DNA of 64,000 nucleotides from Pseudomonas putida (GTDB taxonomy: Bacteria > Pseudomonadota > Gammaproteobacteria > Pseudomonadales > Pseudomonadaceae). Location: assembly GCF_001941965.1 (NCBI RefSeq), contig NZ_MKZO01000025.1:310001-374000 (forward strand). The letters are read 5' to 3'. The position numbers and the translations under genes were made by a program. Each line of letters opens with the position of its first letter. Positions within the stretch are counted from its first letter, which is position 1. The notes under the pieces were generated by a model. The model saw nothing but the letters and a program-made list of their open reading frames with translations, had not been told where the DNA came from and ran no database searches. Positions 37,927 to 46,400 of this stretch are shown one piece after another.

Positions 37927-39113
37927 AGGGTGTTCTCCACGGTCTTGCCGGGACGCGGCTTGCGCGCTTCCCGGGCTTCACGCTTGAGGGCGGCGGCGGT
38001 GGCGAGGGCGGTGCGCTTGGTCCAGATCAGCAACCCGCTGAGCACCATCAGGCTCAGCACCAGGCCGAAGAAGGCCCAGATCGCCTTGATCCAGAACCCG
38101 CCGAAATCCCCGGTATGCAGCGGGCGCATGGATTCGGTAAGCAGCTCCACCCCGGTACGGTCCGAGAGCAGATGGGACGCCGCGATCTCGCCGGTATAGG
38201 GATGGATATCCACCAGTTGCGGAATCAGCGGATACCAACTGCGTCCACCGACCTGCAGGGTGCCGTAGGTGTTGCTCGGCATGATGATGTTGCTGGTGTC
38301 CAGGCTGGGGATCTTCTCCCGGGCGATGGCCACGGCGCGGTCCAGGCTGATCATCGGCGGCGGTTCGCCGTCGGCGGTGAGGGGTACGCTGTTGTGGGCC
38401 ATCACCAGGGTCGCCGGGGAATAGCTGGAAATGCTCACCTGGTTGTCCTCCAGCAGCGCCTGGACCAGGAACCAGGTACCGGTGATGGAGATGGTCGCGA
38501 TAAACCAGATCGACCAGATCCCGCTCAACCGGTGCAGGTCGCCCCAGAAGATCCGCGCGCCGTGGCGCAGGCGCAGCACCGGGTTGAAGAAGCCTTTCCA
38601 GAAGCGCTTGTACACCACCAGCCCGGTGATCAGCGACGCTAGCAGCGGCAGGCCGAGGAAGGACACCAGGTACCAGCCCCAGGAATGACCGTTGGTCGCC
38701 GGGATCAGCCACCAGCCATGCAGGGCGCGGGTAAAGCGGCGGAAGTCGAACTGCGGGGCAAAGCCCTGGATCTCGCCGCTGTACGGGTTGACGTAGGCCA
38801 TGCTGGTGCGCCCGCCGGGCAGGTTGATGGTGGCGTTGAGGGCGAAATAATCGCCGTCCGGCTGGTACAGCGCGGCGATGATCGCCTCCGGGTGCTTCTG
38901 CGCCAGATGGTCCTTGATCGCCTCGAAGCTCAGGCGCTGGGCGTCGTCGGACGGCGCAGTGGCGCGCATCTCCGGGTAGGCCAGCCACATGATCTCCTTG
39001 CTCACCACCGCCAGGGTCCCGGTGACGCAAACGATCAGGACGAAGAACCAGATCGGCAGGGCCAGCCAGCTGTGCACCAGAAACCAGAGTTTCGAGCGGG
39101 ACTTCTTCGACAT
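37923..39113 (-). CDS. fpvG: FpvG-like PepSY-associated TM protein (ferric-pyoverdine reductase)
   Basis: This 396-aa inner-membrane protein has four hydrophobic segments: near residues 10-35 (WLALPIWFFVLIVCVTGTLAVV), about 140-165 (WYLVSFLGLPLLASLITGLVVY), about 195-215 (IWFIATISITGTWFLVQALL) and near the C-terminus (AIWAFFGLVLSLMVLSGLLIW). A PepSY-type periplasmic region lies in between. HSW, HGWW and LHRLSG histidines fit heme or metal ligands in this family. FpvG reduces iron in ferripyoverdine in the periplasm (established in P. aeruginosa). Start MSKKSRSK at 39113 was chosen over 39152 because the iron-starvation box at 39159-39182 leaves no leader for the longer form, and a GAGAG precedes 39113. 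Confidence 0.85.
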   Translation of the reverse strand: MSKKSRSKLWFLVHSWLALPIWFFVLIVCVTGTLAVVSKEIMWLAYPEMRATAPSDDAQRLSFEAIKDHLAQKHPEAIIAALYQPDGDYFALNATINLPGGRTSMAYVNPYSGEIQGFAPQFDFRRFTRALHGWWLIPATNGHSWGWYLVSFLGLPLLASLITGLVVYKRFWKGFFNPVLRLRHGARIFWGDLHRLSGIWSIWFIATISITGTWFLVQALLEDNQVSISSYSPATLVMAHNSVPLTADGEPPPMISLDRAVAIAREKIPSLDTSNIIMPSNTYGTLQVGGRSWYPLIPQLVDIHPYTGEIAASHLLSDRTGVELLTESMRPLHTGDFGGFWIKAIWAFFGLVLSLMVLSGLLIWTKRTALATAAALKREAREARKPRPGKTVENTL

Positions 39114-39158
39114 GGGTAACGCTCTCGCTGCAAATCCGTGAAAGACATCCATTTCTTT

Positions 39159-39182
39159 ACGAACAAGGGCAGGGCGGCTTTA
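39159..39182 (-). promoter_or_regulatory. Iron-starvation (PvdS-type) promoter of fpvG-fpvH
   Basis: Read on the minus strand: TAAAG (39182-39178), N16, CGT (39161-39159), one mismatch to TAAAT-N16-CGT. It lies 45 nt before the fpvG ATG. Confidence 0.55.
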
Positions 39183-39246
39183 AGCCAAACCGCCTCTGTA
39201 GATGCAAGCAAATGTTTCTGCCCGCCATTGCACTGCCCGGCGGGGT

Positions 39247-39270
39247 TAATTTTCCGCACTGGCCAAACGT
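39247..39270 (+). promoter_or_regulatory. Iron-starvation (PvdS-type) promoter of the SyrP-like hydroxylase
   Basis: TAATT (39247-39251), N16 and CGT (39268-39270), with the same TAATT variant as before pvdG. It lies 68 nt before ATG 39339, back to back with the fpvG box. Confidence 0.65.
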
Positions 39271-39338
39271 TCCATCAGCAGACCAGGCGTGCCCGACCGT
39301 TGTGGACCGGGCGGCCGTACCCTTCAGGGAGAATTTGC

Positions 39339-40316
39339 ATGAGTCATGCGTTGAGTTTGGACATCCGCCCCTTGCTCGCCGGGGCGGGCACCTTGCCCAT
39401 GTTGATCGAAGCGCCGGAGCCGGGGCTGGACCTGATGGAAGCGCTTGGCGAATTCAAGCCGCTGGTGGCGCAGCACCTGTACACCGCCGGCGGCATTCTC
39501 TTCCGCGGTTTCGAGGTGGGTGGTGCCGAGCGCTTCCGCGAATTCGCCGCGGGTTTCGGTGACCCGCTGCTCAGCTACGAATTTGGCTCGACCCCGCGCA
39601 GCAACGTGACCAAGGGCGTCTACACCTCCACCGAATACCCGGCGCACCAGAGCATCCCGCTGCACAACGAGCAGGCCTACACCCTGGACTGGCCGATGCG
39701 CATCTGGTTCTACAGCATGATCGCTGCCGAGACCGGTGGTGAAACGCCGATTGCCGACAGCCGCGAAATCTACCGGCGCATCCCGGCGCGGATCCGCGAG
39801 CGTTTCGTCGAGAAGAAGCTGATGTACGTGCGCAACTACGGCAACGGCCTGGATGTGGAATGGAGCCAGGTGTTCAACACCGAGGACGAAAGCGTGGTCG
39901 AGGCGTACTGCCGGGCGCACGCGATCCAGTGTGAATGGAAGGATGACGGCGAACTGCGCACCCGGCAGATCTGCCAGTCGGTGGCTACGCACCCGGTGAC
40001 CCAGGACAAGGTCTGGTTCAACCAGGCGCACCTGTTCCACGTCTCCAACCTGCCGTCGGAAGTGCGTGAGAGCTTGCTGGATGTGGTGGATGAGGAGGAT
40101 CTGCCGCGTAACGTCTACTACGGCGATGGCTCGCCGATCGAGGTGGACCTGCTGGATGAGGTTCGGGGTGTGCTGGACGAATGCACCATCAAGTTCCCGT
40201 GGCTGGAGAACGACGTGATGATGCTCGACAACATGTTGGCGGCGCATGCGCGGTCGCCGTTTACCGGGAAGCGGAAGGTGGTGGTGGCGATGGCGCAGGG
40301 GTATTCGGAGCGCTGA
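39339..40316 (+). CDS. SyrP-type Fe(II)/2-oxoglutarate aspartyl beta-hydroxylase
   Basis: This 325-aa enzyme belongs to the TauD/SyrP dioxygenase family. The iron-binding facial triad is read as H-x-E in LHNEQAYT (about residues 109-112) and a distal His in LDNMLAAHARSPF. The following Arg and KRKVVVAMA region fits 2-oxoglutarate binding. Stand-alone SyrP-like enzymes hydroxylate Asp held on an NRPS carrier domain. Two Asp-type modules lie downstream (46855 and 57665 genes), so beta-hydroxy-Asp in the pyoverdine is the likely product. ATG 39339 follows AGGGAGA; the frame is open further upstream but without family similarity. Confidence 0.88.
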   Translation: MSHALSLDIRPLLAGAGTLPMLIEAPEPGLDLMEALGEFKPLVAQHLYTAGGILFRGFEVGGAERFREFAAGFGDPLLSYEFGSTPRSNVTKGVYTSTEYPAHQSIPLHNEQAYTLDWPMRIWFYSMIAAETGGETPIADSREIYRRIPARIRERFVEKKLMYVRNYGNGLDVEWSQVFNTEDESVVEAYCRAHAIQCEWKDDGELRTRQICQSVATHPVTQDKVWFNQAHLFHVSNLPSEVRESLLDVVDEEDLPRNVYYGDGSPIEVDLLDEVRGVLDECTIKFPWLENDVMMLDNMLAAHARSPFTGKRKVVVAMAQGYSER

Positions 40317-40344
40317 GCAAGAAGCGAGCACGGACTGCTCTTGA

Positions 40345-40394
40345 GCGTGGCTTGTCGGGCCGCCGAACCGCCGCGAAGGTCCGACAAGCCACGC
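40345..40394 (+). repeat. REP-type inverted repeat after the hydroxylase gene
   Basis: GCGTGGCTTGTCGG (40345-40358) faces CCGACAAGCCACGC (40381-40394), a perfect 14-bp stem. The same core recurs at 43198-43213. It may end the converging transcripts. Confidence 0.8.
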
Positions 40395-40416
40395 GTCCGA
40401 GGTATGCGGCGATCTG

Positions 40417-40659
40417 TCAGACCTGAACACTCAAGGTCGAAGCCGCCACCGCCACCGTCATCAACGCCTTGCTGATTTGCAGATCGAGCAGCGCATTGTT
40501 GAGCATTTCCAGGTGGTGCTCCATGGGTGGAGCCGGCAGGAGGGACACATTGGTGAGGGCCTTGCCGAGGTGGTCCAGCGCATGCTGCATGGCTTCCTCG
40601 CGGGTGAGGCCGGGTGTAGTGCAGAGTACATAAGGTGGATCAGGGACGAGCTTTTTCAT
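40417..40659 (-). CDS. Small DUF6124/DUF3077-type protein
   Basis: This 80-aa protein starts MKKLVPDPPYVLCTTPGLTR, followed by EEAMQHALDHLGKAL and helical repeats. It resembles the small DUF6124 (formerly DUF3077) proteins common in Pseudomonas, with the conserved MKK-PDPP opening. The function is unknown. It points toward the hydroxylase gene and stands alone. Its 5' leader is highly structured and carries two segments complementary to its own ribosome-binding region, suggesting control by a C4-type antisense RNA. The RBS is AGGAAC about 8 nt before the ATG. Confidence 0.75.
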   Translation of the reverse strand: MKKLVPDPPYVLCTTPGLTREEAMQHALDHLGKALTNVSLLPAPPMEHHLEMLNNALLDLQISKALMTVAVAASTLSVQV

Positions 40660-40729
40660 GGTTTCTGTTCCTAGGTTTCAAGGATGAAAAACCACAATTC
40701 GCTGCTAAACGAAGGGTGGCGACTGTACG

Positions 40730-40849
40730 CGGGTTAGCAGACCGAGCCCTAGGAACCAAATACCCGGCGCACCCGAAGGTGCCCACACGTACAGCCGCCA
40801 TAAAAAGGTTGGCTGGTGGTTTTTACTAGGGCTTCGGACTGCTAATCCG
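40730..40849 (-). ncRNA. C4-like structured antisense leader RNA
   Basis: Two arms, 40730-40752 and 40826-40849, are nearly perfect inverted repeats (one mismatch, one wobble, one bulge). They close a domain holding a UUCG-loop hairpin (core 40767-40783) and a second AT-rich hairpin. On the minus strand the domain contains GTTCCTAGG (40756-40748), complementary to the CCTAGGAAC overlapping the RBS of the downstream ORF (40675-40667). It also has AAAAACCAC (40824-40816), complementary to GTGGTTTTT (40695-40687). Two antisense segments displayed on a structured RNA upstream of their target is the design of phage P1/P4 C4 RNA. No Rfam search was run. Confidence 0.55.
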
Positions 40850-41148
40850 GTCACTGCATTAGCAACGACCGACGCAGACTAGGCACCCTTTCCACCCTAC
40901 GCAACCAAAAAACAGGCCGGCGAGTATGCTTGGGAAATTGCCTACAAGAAAGTCGGAAATTGGTGAAGTTCGCAGCTGATATGCAACATCTTGTAGAGCA
41001 CAGATTCATTCCTACGTGAGGCGCTTCCTCTTCCTAACGTCGCTCGGACAGATTGCCGAAATTTCCCACATAACACTGGGAATCGCCCTGCTGACCCCGC
41101 CCCCTTCTCACATCAATGATCCGCCCCCTCAACAACTACGGAGGGTTT
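40850..41148 (+). other. Intergenic stretch without a recognised gene
   Basis: This is the region upstream of both the C4-like leader and the PAAR gene. It is lower in GC than its neighbours. I see no convincing ORF; GGAGGGTTT at its end is the RBS of the PAAR reading frame. Confidence 0.5.
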
Positions 41149-42629
41149 ATGGCGAGACCATTGGCATGCCTTGGCGACAAAACGACCTACGGCCAGGTCC
41201 TATCGGCTACCGCCACCTGGTACGAAGGGGACAAACCCATCGTCCAGACTGGCGACCTGGCCCGGTGCGACAAGTGCGACGGAAGCTTCCCGATCGTTGG
41301 CACGGCCATCGACTGGTGCGAAGACCAACCTTATGTGGCCACTGGCGACCGGGTGGCCTGTCGCTGCCCGGACCATGTGGTCTATGGCTCCACCACCCAG
41401 ATCACAGCAGCCCGGCATCAGCCCGAACCACGGCGGCACAGGCAGCGACCCTGGCTGAAACACCGGCCGCCAATACGACAACCAGCACTACGCCTAGCGC
41501 GGCAACGGCAATGCCTGCTCGGGTATTCGCCCGGTCCTGCCTTGGCACCACCAAAGACACCTGCTCTCCGGAGCCCATCTCCAACTTCGGCAGGGTCGCG
41601 GTCATCGGGCCAACCGCTCGCGAAACAGCAGCGGGAACAGCGCTGGCAGGCGTGTCGATTGGCCGGGTCGCTGGCAGCGGTCTGCTGGAAGGTCTTGGAA
41701 CCTGGGCGGTCCGTGGACTTGGCGCTGCCGCCTCGTCACTCTCCAGTGCCGCCAATCCCTTACTGCTGGCGCTATGGCCATCCGACCTGGCCGACGGGAC
41801 GCTCTACACCGAAGAACAGCTCCGGGAAATGAGCCAGGCGCTGACCCGGGTGCGTTTCCAGTTCCGCCGGGATGCCCAGGGCGTCGTGCAGATCTATGGC
41901 TTCCATACCTTCAGCCACTACGGTGGCGAAGATCGCGTCCAGGTCCAGCGAGCGCACTAGAACGCCGACAAAAGCGCGATGGAAGCGCACCTCGATGGCC
42001 TGACGATCACCTGGACGCCCAACAACGGCCCGTTGGTCACCGCTCCTACGACCTACCCCGGCGCCCGTCCGGACGTACTGGACAACATTCTCGTCCACCC
42101 CATCCCCAACGGACGGGACAGTCAGATCACGACCTATCCGGGGCAGGATGCCGAGGACATTACCTGGCAAGACGTGATCCTGACGTTCCCGGCGGACTCA
42201 GGGGTGCCGCCGCTTTATCTGGTATTTGCCAAGCCGGCGGTGGAGGTGCTGGAGGTTGATATCTATGGTGCATTCAGTGGACGTCCTCGTAATGGGCTAC
42301 ATGTGGATCACATGCCCTCACAAGCAGCGGTGCGTCGTTATCTGAGATACCACATGGCGAACCTTACAACTGAACAAGTCGATCGACTGATGGGGGGCGT
42401 CGCTAGCATTGCGATACCCGCAACAACGCATCAGAAGTACAGCGAAGCTTACGGCGGACGAAACACCCATGACAAACAATTTTTAGATGCCGGAGATCTG
42501 CGCGCTGCAGTGGATAGCAACTTCAATGCAATCAAGCCTAACCTTTTAGAAAGCGGTTTTTCGGAAGAAACGCTCGAAGAAAAGCTGTCTACGATGCATA
42601 AAATCAATGAAAAACAAGGGTGGTACTAA
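41149..42629 (+). pseudogene. Broken PAAR / S-type-pyocin-domain toxin gene (likely T6SS effector)
   Basis: Three reading frames together spell one protein. Frame of 41149: PAAR domain (ACLGDKTTYGQVLSATATW ... DRVACRCPDHVVYGSTTQ). Next frame: PGISPNHGGT around 41413-41441. Then the frame of 41016: AAQAATLAETPAAN onward, a hydrophobic Ala/Gly stretch, and a pyocin-S-like domain (WPSDLADGTLYTEEQL). A TAG at 41958-41960 breaks that frame between VQVQRAH and NADKSAMEAHLDG; then the pyocin-S-like domain continues (YPGQDAEDITWQDVILTFP) with a C-terminal NGLHVDHMPSQAA ... YGGRN toxin. Two frameshifts and one nonsense codon indicate a pseudogene unless they are assembly errors. The toxin's H-x-DH pattern suggests a nuclease, which is inference. 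A perfect GGAGG lies 5' of the ATG. Confidence 0.75.
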
Positions 42630-43112
42630 ATGAACGCCGAGAAACTGATTAGCTTGGTTAAGGGGTTGGGCCGCACCTACAAAGAACTCATAGCAGAAAA
42701 TCTAATCCGCAACGAGCCACTACGCCCTCTTTTCAAGGAAGGCGAGAATGAAGACTTGATTCAAAAAGTCGAGCCTGGCATGGAGTTATGGTTCTGGGAG
42801 AAAACTGAAAGATTAGAGCGAATCACTGTAACTTTGGCCTCGTATTTCGAGGGAGAGACTGTGTATGTCGGTGAGTTGCCCCTGCCTTTTACCCACAAGA
42901 TGGATCAACCCAGTGTGCATGCGAGGCTAGGAGTACCTGATCGCTCACTGGGGCCAACAAAACTCCCACTGCCGATTGGAATGACTGGAGGCTGGGATGC
43001 CTACCGGCTTGATGGATCTCTACACCAGAATGCCGAGGTCGCAATTCAGTTCGGGGCAGATAAGGTTGCTGTTGGCTTGGCTTTCCGCTTGATCGATACC
43101 GGTCACGACTGA
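42630..43112 (+). CDS. Putative immunity protein (DUF6392-like)
   Basis: This 160-aa cytosolic-looking protein begins at the base right after the toxin stop (TAA then ATG), the usual toxin-immunity spacing. It is acidic, without signal peptide or membrane helix, and is noticeably richer in A+T than flanking genes, indicating horizontal origin. It resembles the DUF6392 proteins found beside pyocin-type toxins in Pseudomonas, from memory. Its frame is intact although the toxin gene upstream is broken. A direct binding partner is unproven. Confidence 0.65.
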   Translation: MNAEKLISLVKGLGRTYKELIAENLIRNEPLRPLFKEGENEDLIQKVEPGMELWFWEKTERLERITVTLASYFEGETVYVGELPLPFTHKMDQPSVHARLGVPDRSLGPTKLPLPIGMTGGWDAYRLDGSLHQNAEVAIQFGADKVAVGLAFRLIDTGHD

Positions 43113-43192
43113 AAGGCTGGCCTGCTTCGTGAACAATCGCGAATAAATCCGCTCACCCATAGACCCACCTGTGACTTACTGACTTGCGCTGT

Positions 43193-43231
43193 CTGGAGCG
43201 TGGCTTGTCGGGCCGCCGAACCACGCTCCAG
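43193..43231 (+). repeat. REP-type inverted repeat right of the toxin island
   Basis: CTGGAGCGTGG (43193-43203) faces CCACGCTCCAG (43221-43231). It shares GAGCGTGGCTTGTCGGGC with the element at 40343, so related REP copies bracket the C4/PAAR segment. The rest of 43113-43411 shows no gene. Confidence 0.75.
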
Positions 43232-43411
43232 CCCTGTGTGGAACCAACATCTGCGCATCGGCGCGAGATGTGTAGATCCCCACGCCGCGAAGGACCGCGT
43301 CAGCGATCCAAAACTCTTACTGTTCACACCGTCGTGTGAGCGTTGCGTGGCCCTTCGCGGGCAAGCCAAGCGCCTACCTTGATCGCGTCGTCGGCGAACG
43401 CCAATCCTTGC

Positions 43412-43434
43412 TAAATATTTCCCTCCCAGTTCGT
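43412..43434 (+). promoter_or_regulatory. Iron-starvation (PvdS-type) promoter of the NRPS operon
   Basis: An exact TAAAT (43412-43416) and CGT (43432-43434) are separated by 15 nt, one less than the usual 16. It lies 53 nt before the first NRPS ATG. Confidence 0.6.
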
Positions 43435-43486
43435 TCTTGTTGATACGACCAAACCACGGTCACGCCGATCAGCAAGGACCCACTGC

Positions 43487-46400
43487 ATGAATGCCGAACA
43501 AGCCCGGACACTCGCCCGCCGTTTCGTCGAGTTGCCTGCCGCCAAGCGCAGCCTGTTCCTTGACGCGCTGCGTCGGGAAGAGGTGGACTTCGCCCAGTTT
43601 CCGATCCCGTCCTGCGCAGGGCTCGCCGAGCGCGATGGCCTGTCCCATGCCCAGCAACGCATGTGGTTCCTCTGGCAGTTCGATCCGCAGAGCGCGGCCT
43701 ACAACCTGCCGGTCTCGGTGTGCCTGAACGGTCCCTTTGACCTGAGCGCCCTGGAACGCGCCTTCGACCGCTTGATCGAGCGCCATGAAAGCCTGCGCAC
43801 CACCTTCTTCCAGGAGGGCGAAGACGCCCTGCAACGGGTCGCCGAAACCGGCCAGGTGGATATCGGCCTGCGCGACCTGAGCGCGCTGCCCGAGGCACAG
43901 CAGTGGACCGCCGCCCGCGAAGAGATGGCGACCCAGGCCCTGACCCCCTTCGATCTGCAACAGGGCCCGCTGTTTCGCGTCCGCGTGCTGCGTCTGGCCG
44001 AAGAGCAACACGTCCTGCTGCTGACCCTGCACCACATCATCACCGACGGCTGGTCCATGGGCGTGCTGATCGACGAGTGCCTGGCCTGCTATGACGCGCT
44101 GGTCACCGGCCAGCCGCTGGCACTCGCGCCGCTGCCGGTCCAGTACCGCGACTACGCCCTGTGGCAGCGCGCCTGGCTGGACGCCGGCGAGCAGGCGCGG
44201 CAGCTGGAATATTGGCGCGCGCACCTGGGCGACGAGCATCCCTTGCTGGAGCTGCCCACCGACCGTCCCCATCCCGTGCTGCCGAGCCAGCAGGGCAAGT
44301 GCCTGGAGATCAATCTCGATAGCGGTCTGCTGAAGAACCTGCAAAGCCTGGCCCAGCAGCAGGGCGTGACCCTGTTCGTGGTGTTGCTGGCGTCGTTCAA
44401 GGCCCTGCTGCACCGCTACAGCGGCCAGCGCGATATCCGCGTCGGCGGGCTGATCGCCAACCGCACCCGCAGCGAGACCGAAGGCTTGATCGGCTTCTTC
44501 GTCAATACCCAGGTGCTACGTACCGAAGTGACCGGCGACACCCGCTTCGACCAGTTGCTGCAGGCCGTGCGCCACACCGCCATCGGCGCCCAGGCCCATC
44601 AGGAGCTGTCCTTCGATGCCATCGTCGACGGCCTGGACATCCCCCGCAGCCAGAACCGCAACCCGCTGTTCCAGGTGATGTTCAACCACCGTCCGCTGGT
44701 CAATGCCATCGAGAGCCGCGAGCTCGCCTGCGGCCTGAATGTTGCCGGCCTGACCGCCGAGCAACTGGGCGAAGACCAGCGCCCGCAGGCGGCCGGCAGC
44801 GATTTGATGCTGGAAACCAGCGGCGAAGGCGAACACCTGAAGGCGCACTTCACCTACGCCACCGATCTGTTCGACGAAGCCACCGTGCAGCGCATGGCCG
44901 GGCATTGGCGCACCTTGCTGGGCGGGATCTGCGCCAAGCCGCAGGCGCGGATCGATGCCTTGCCGTTGCTGGCACAGGAGGAGCGTGAATTCCTGACCCA
45001 AGGCTGCAACCAGAGCGCCCGCGAGTATCCGCTGGAGCGCAGCTATGTGGCGCAGTTCGAGGAGCACGTGGCGGCGCATCCTGAGCGGATTGCGGTCAGC
45101 TATCTCCAAGAGCAACGCAGCTACAAGCAACTCAACGAAGCCGCCAACCGCCTGGGCCATGCCCTGATCGCGGCAGGCGCCGGCTTCGACCAGCCGATCG
45201 CACTGCTGGCCGAGCGCGGCCCGGATCTGCTGGGCATGATTGTCGGCAGCTTCAAGGCCGGCGCCGGCTACCTGCCGCTGGATCCGGCACTGCCGAACCA
45301 GCGCCTGAGCGGCGTGATCGGGCAGAGCAGGGCGCCGGTGCTGGTATGCAGCGCCGCCTGCGAGGCCCAGGCTCGCGAGTTGCTGGTTGGCAATGAGTCG
45401 GTACAACTCCTGGTCTGGGAACAGGTTCAACAGAGCACCGCCACCGGTAATCCAGGTCGCTACAGCGGCCCGGATAACCTGGCCTACGTGATCTTCACCT
45501 CGGGCTCCACCGGCTTGCCGAAAGGCGTGATGGTCGAACAGCGCGGCATGCTCAACAACCAGTTGAGCAAGGTTCCGTATCTCGACCTGAGCGAAGAGGA
45601 CGTGATCGCCCAGACCGCCTCGCAGAGCTTCGACATTTCCGTCTGGCAGTTCCTCGCCGCCCCGCTGTTCGGCGCCCGAGTGGATATCGTACCGAACGAT
45701 ATCGCCCGTGATCCGCAAGCGTTGCTGGCGCATGTACAAGCTCAGGGCATCAGCGTGCTGGAAAGCGTGCCGTCGCTGATCCAGGGCCTGCTCGCCGAAG
45801 CGCGCGTGAGCCTCGACGGCCTGCGCTGGATGCTGCCGACCGGCGAAGCCATGCCACCCGAGCTGGCCCGCCAGTGGCTGCTGCGTTATCCACAGATTGG
45901 CCTGGTGAACGCCTACGGTCCGGCCGAGTGCTCGGACGACGTGGCCTTCTTCCGCGTCGATCTGAACTCCACCGAAAGCACCTACCTGCCCATCGGCACC
46001 CCGACCGACAACAACCTGATCTACCTGCTGGACGATGCCCTGGAACTGGTCCCGACCGGCGCCGTGGGCGAGCTGTGCGTCGCCGGTACCGGCGTGGGTC
46101 GCGGTTATGTCGGCGACACCCGCCGCACCGTCCCGGTCTTCGTTCCGAATCCGTTTGGTGCCCCAGGCGAACGCCTGTACCGCACCGGCGACCTGGCCCG
46201 CCGCCGCGCAGACGGCGTGCTCGAATACGTCGGTCGCGCCGACCACCAGGTGAAGATCCGCGGCTACCGCATCGAACTGGGCGAGATCGAAACCCGCCTG
46301 CTGGAACACCCGGCGATCCGCGAAACCGTGGTCCTCGATATCGACGGCCCACAGGGCAAGCAACTGGCCGCCTACGTGGTCACCTGCAGCGAGCTGGATA

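Noticed and set aside
37295..38199. Plus-strand ORFs opposite fpvH/fpvG
   Set aside because: They have low-complexity Arg/Pro/Ser-rich translations and no RBS; the minus-strand genes have membrane helices and coupled starts.
39114..39152. Longer FpvG start (MDVFHGF...)
   Set aside because: It would start at or before the transcription start expected from the iron-starvation box at 39159-39182, and the added 13 residues precede the family's MSKK start.
41016..41960. A stand-alone 314-aa gene in the frame starting at 41016
   Set aside because: Its first ~130 residues make no protein sense and the PAAR domain lies in another frame with a proper GGAGG RBS. Only the second half belongs to the toxin, so it was treated as part of a frameshifted pseudogene.
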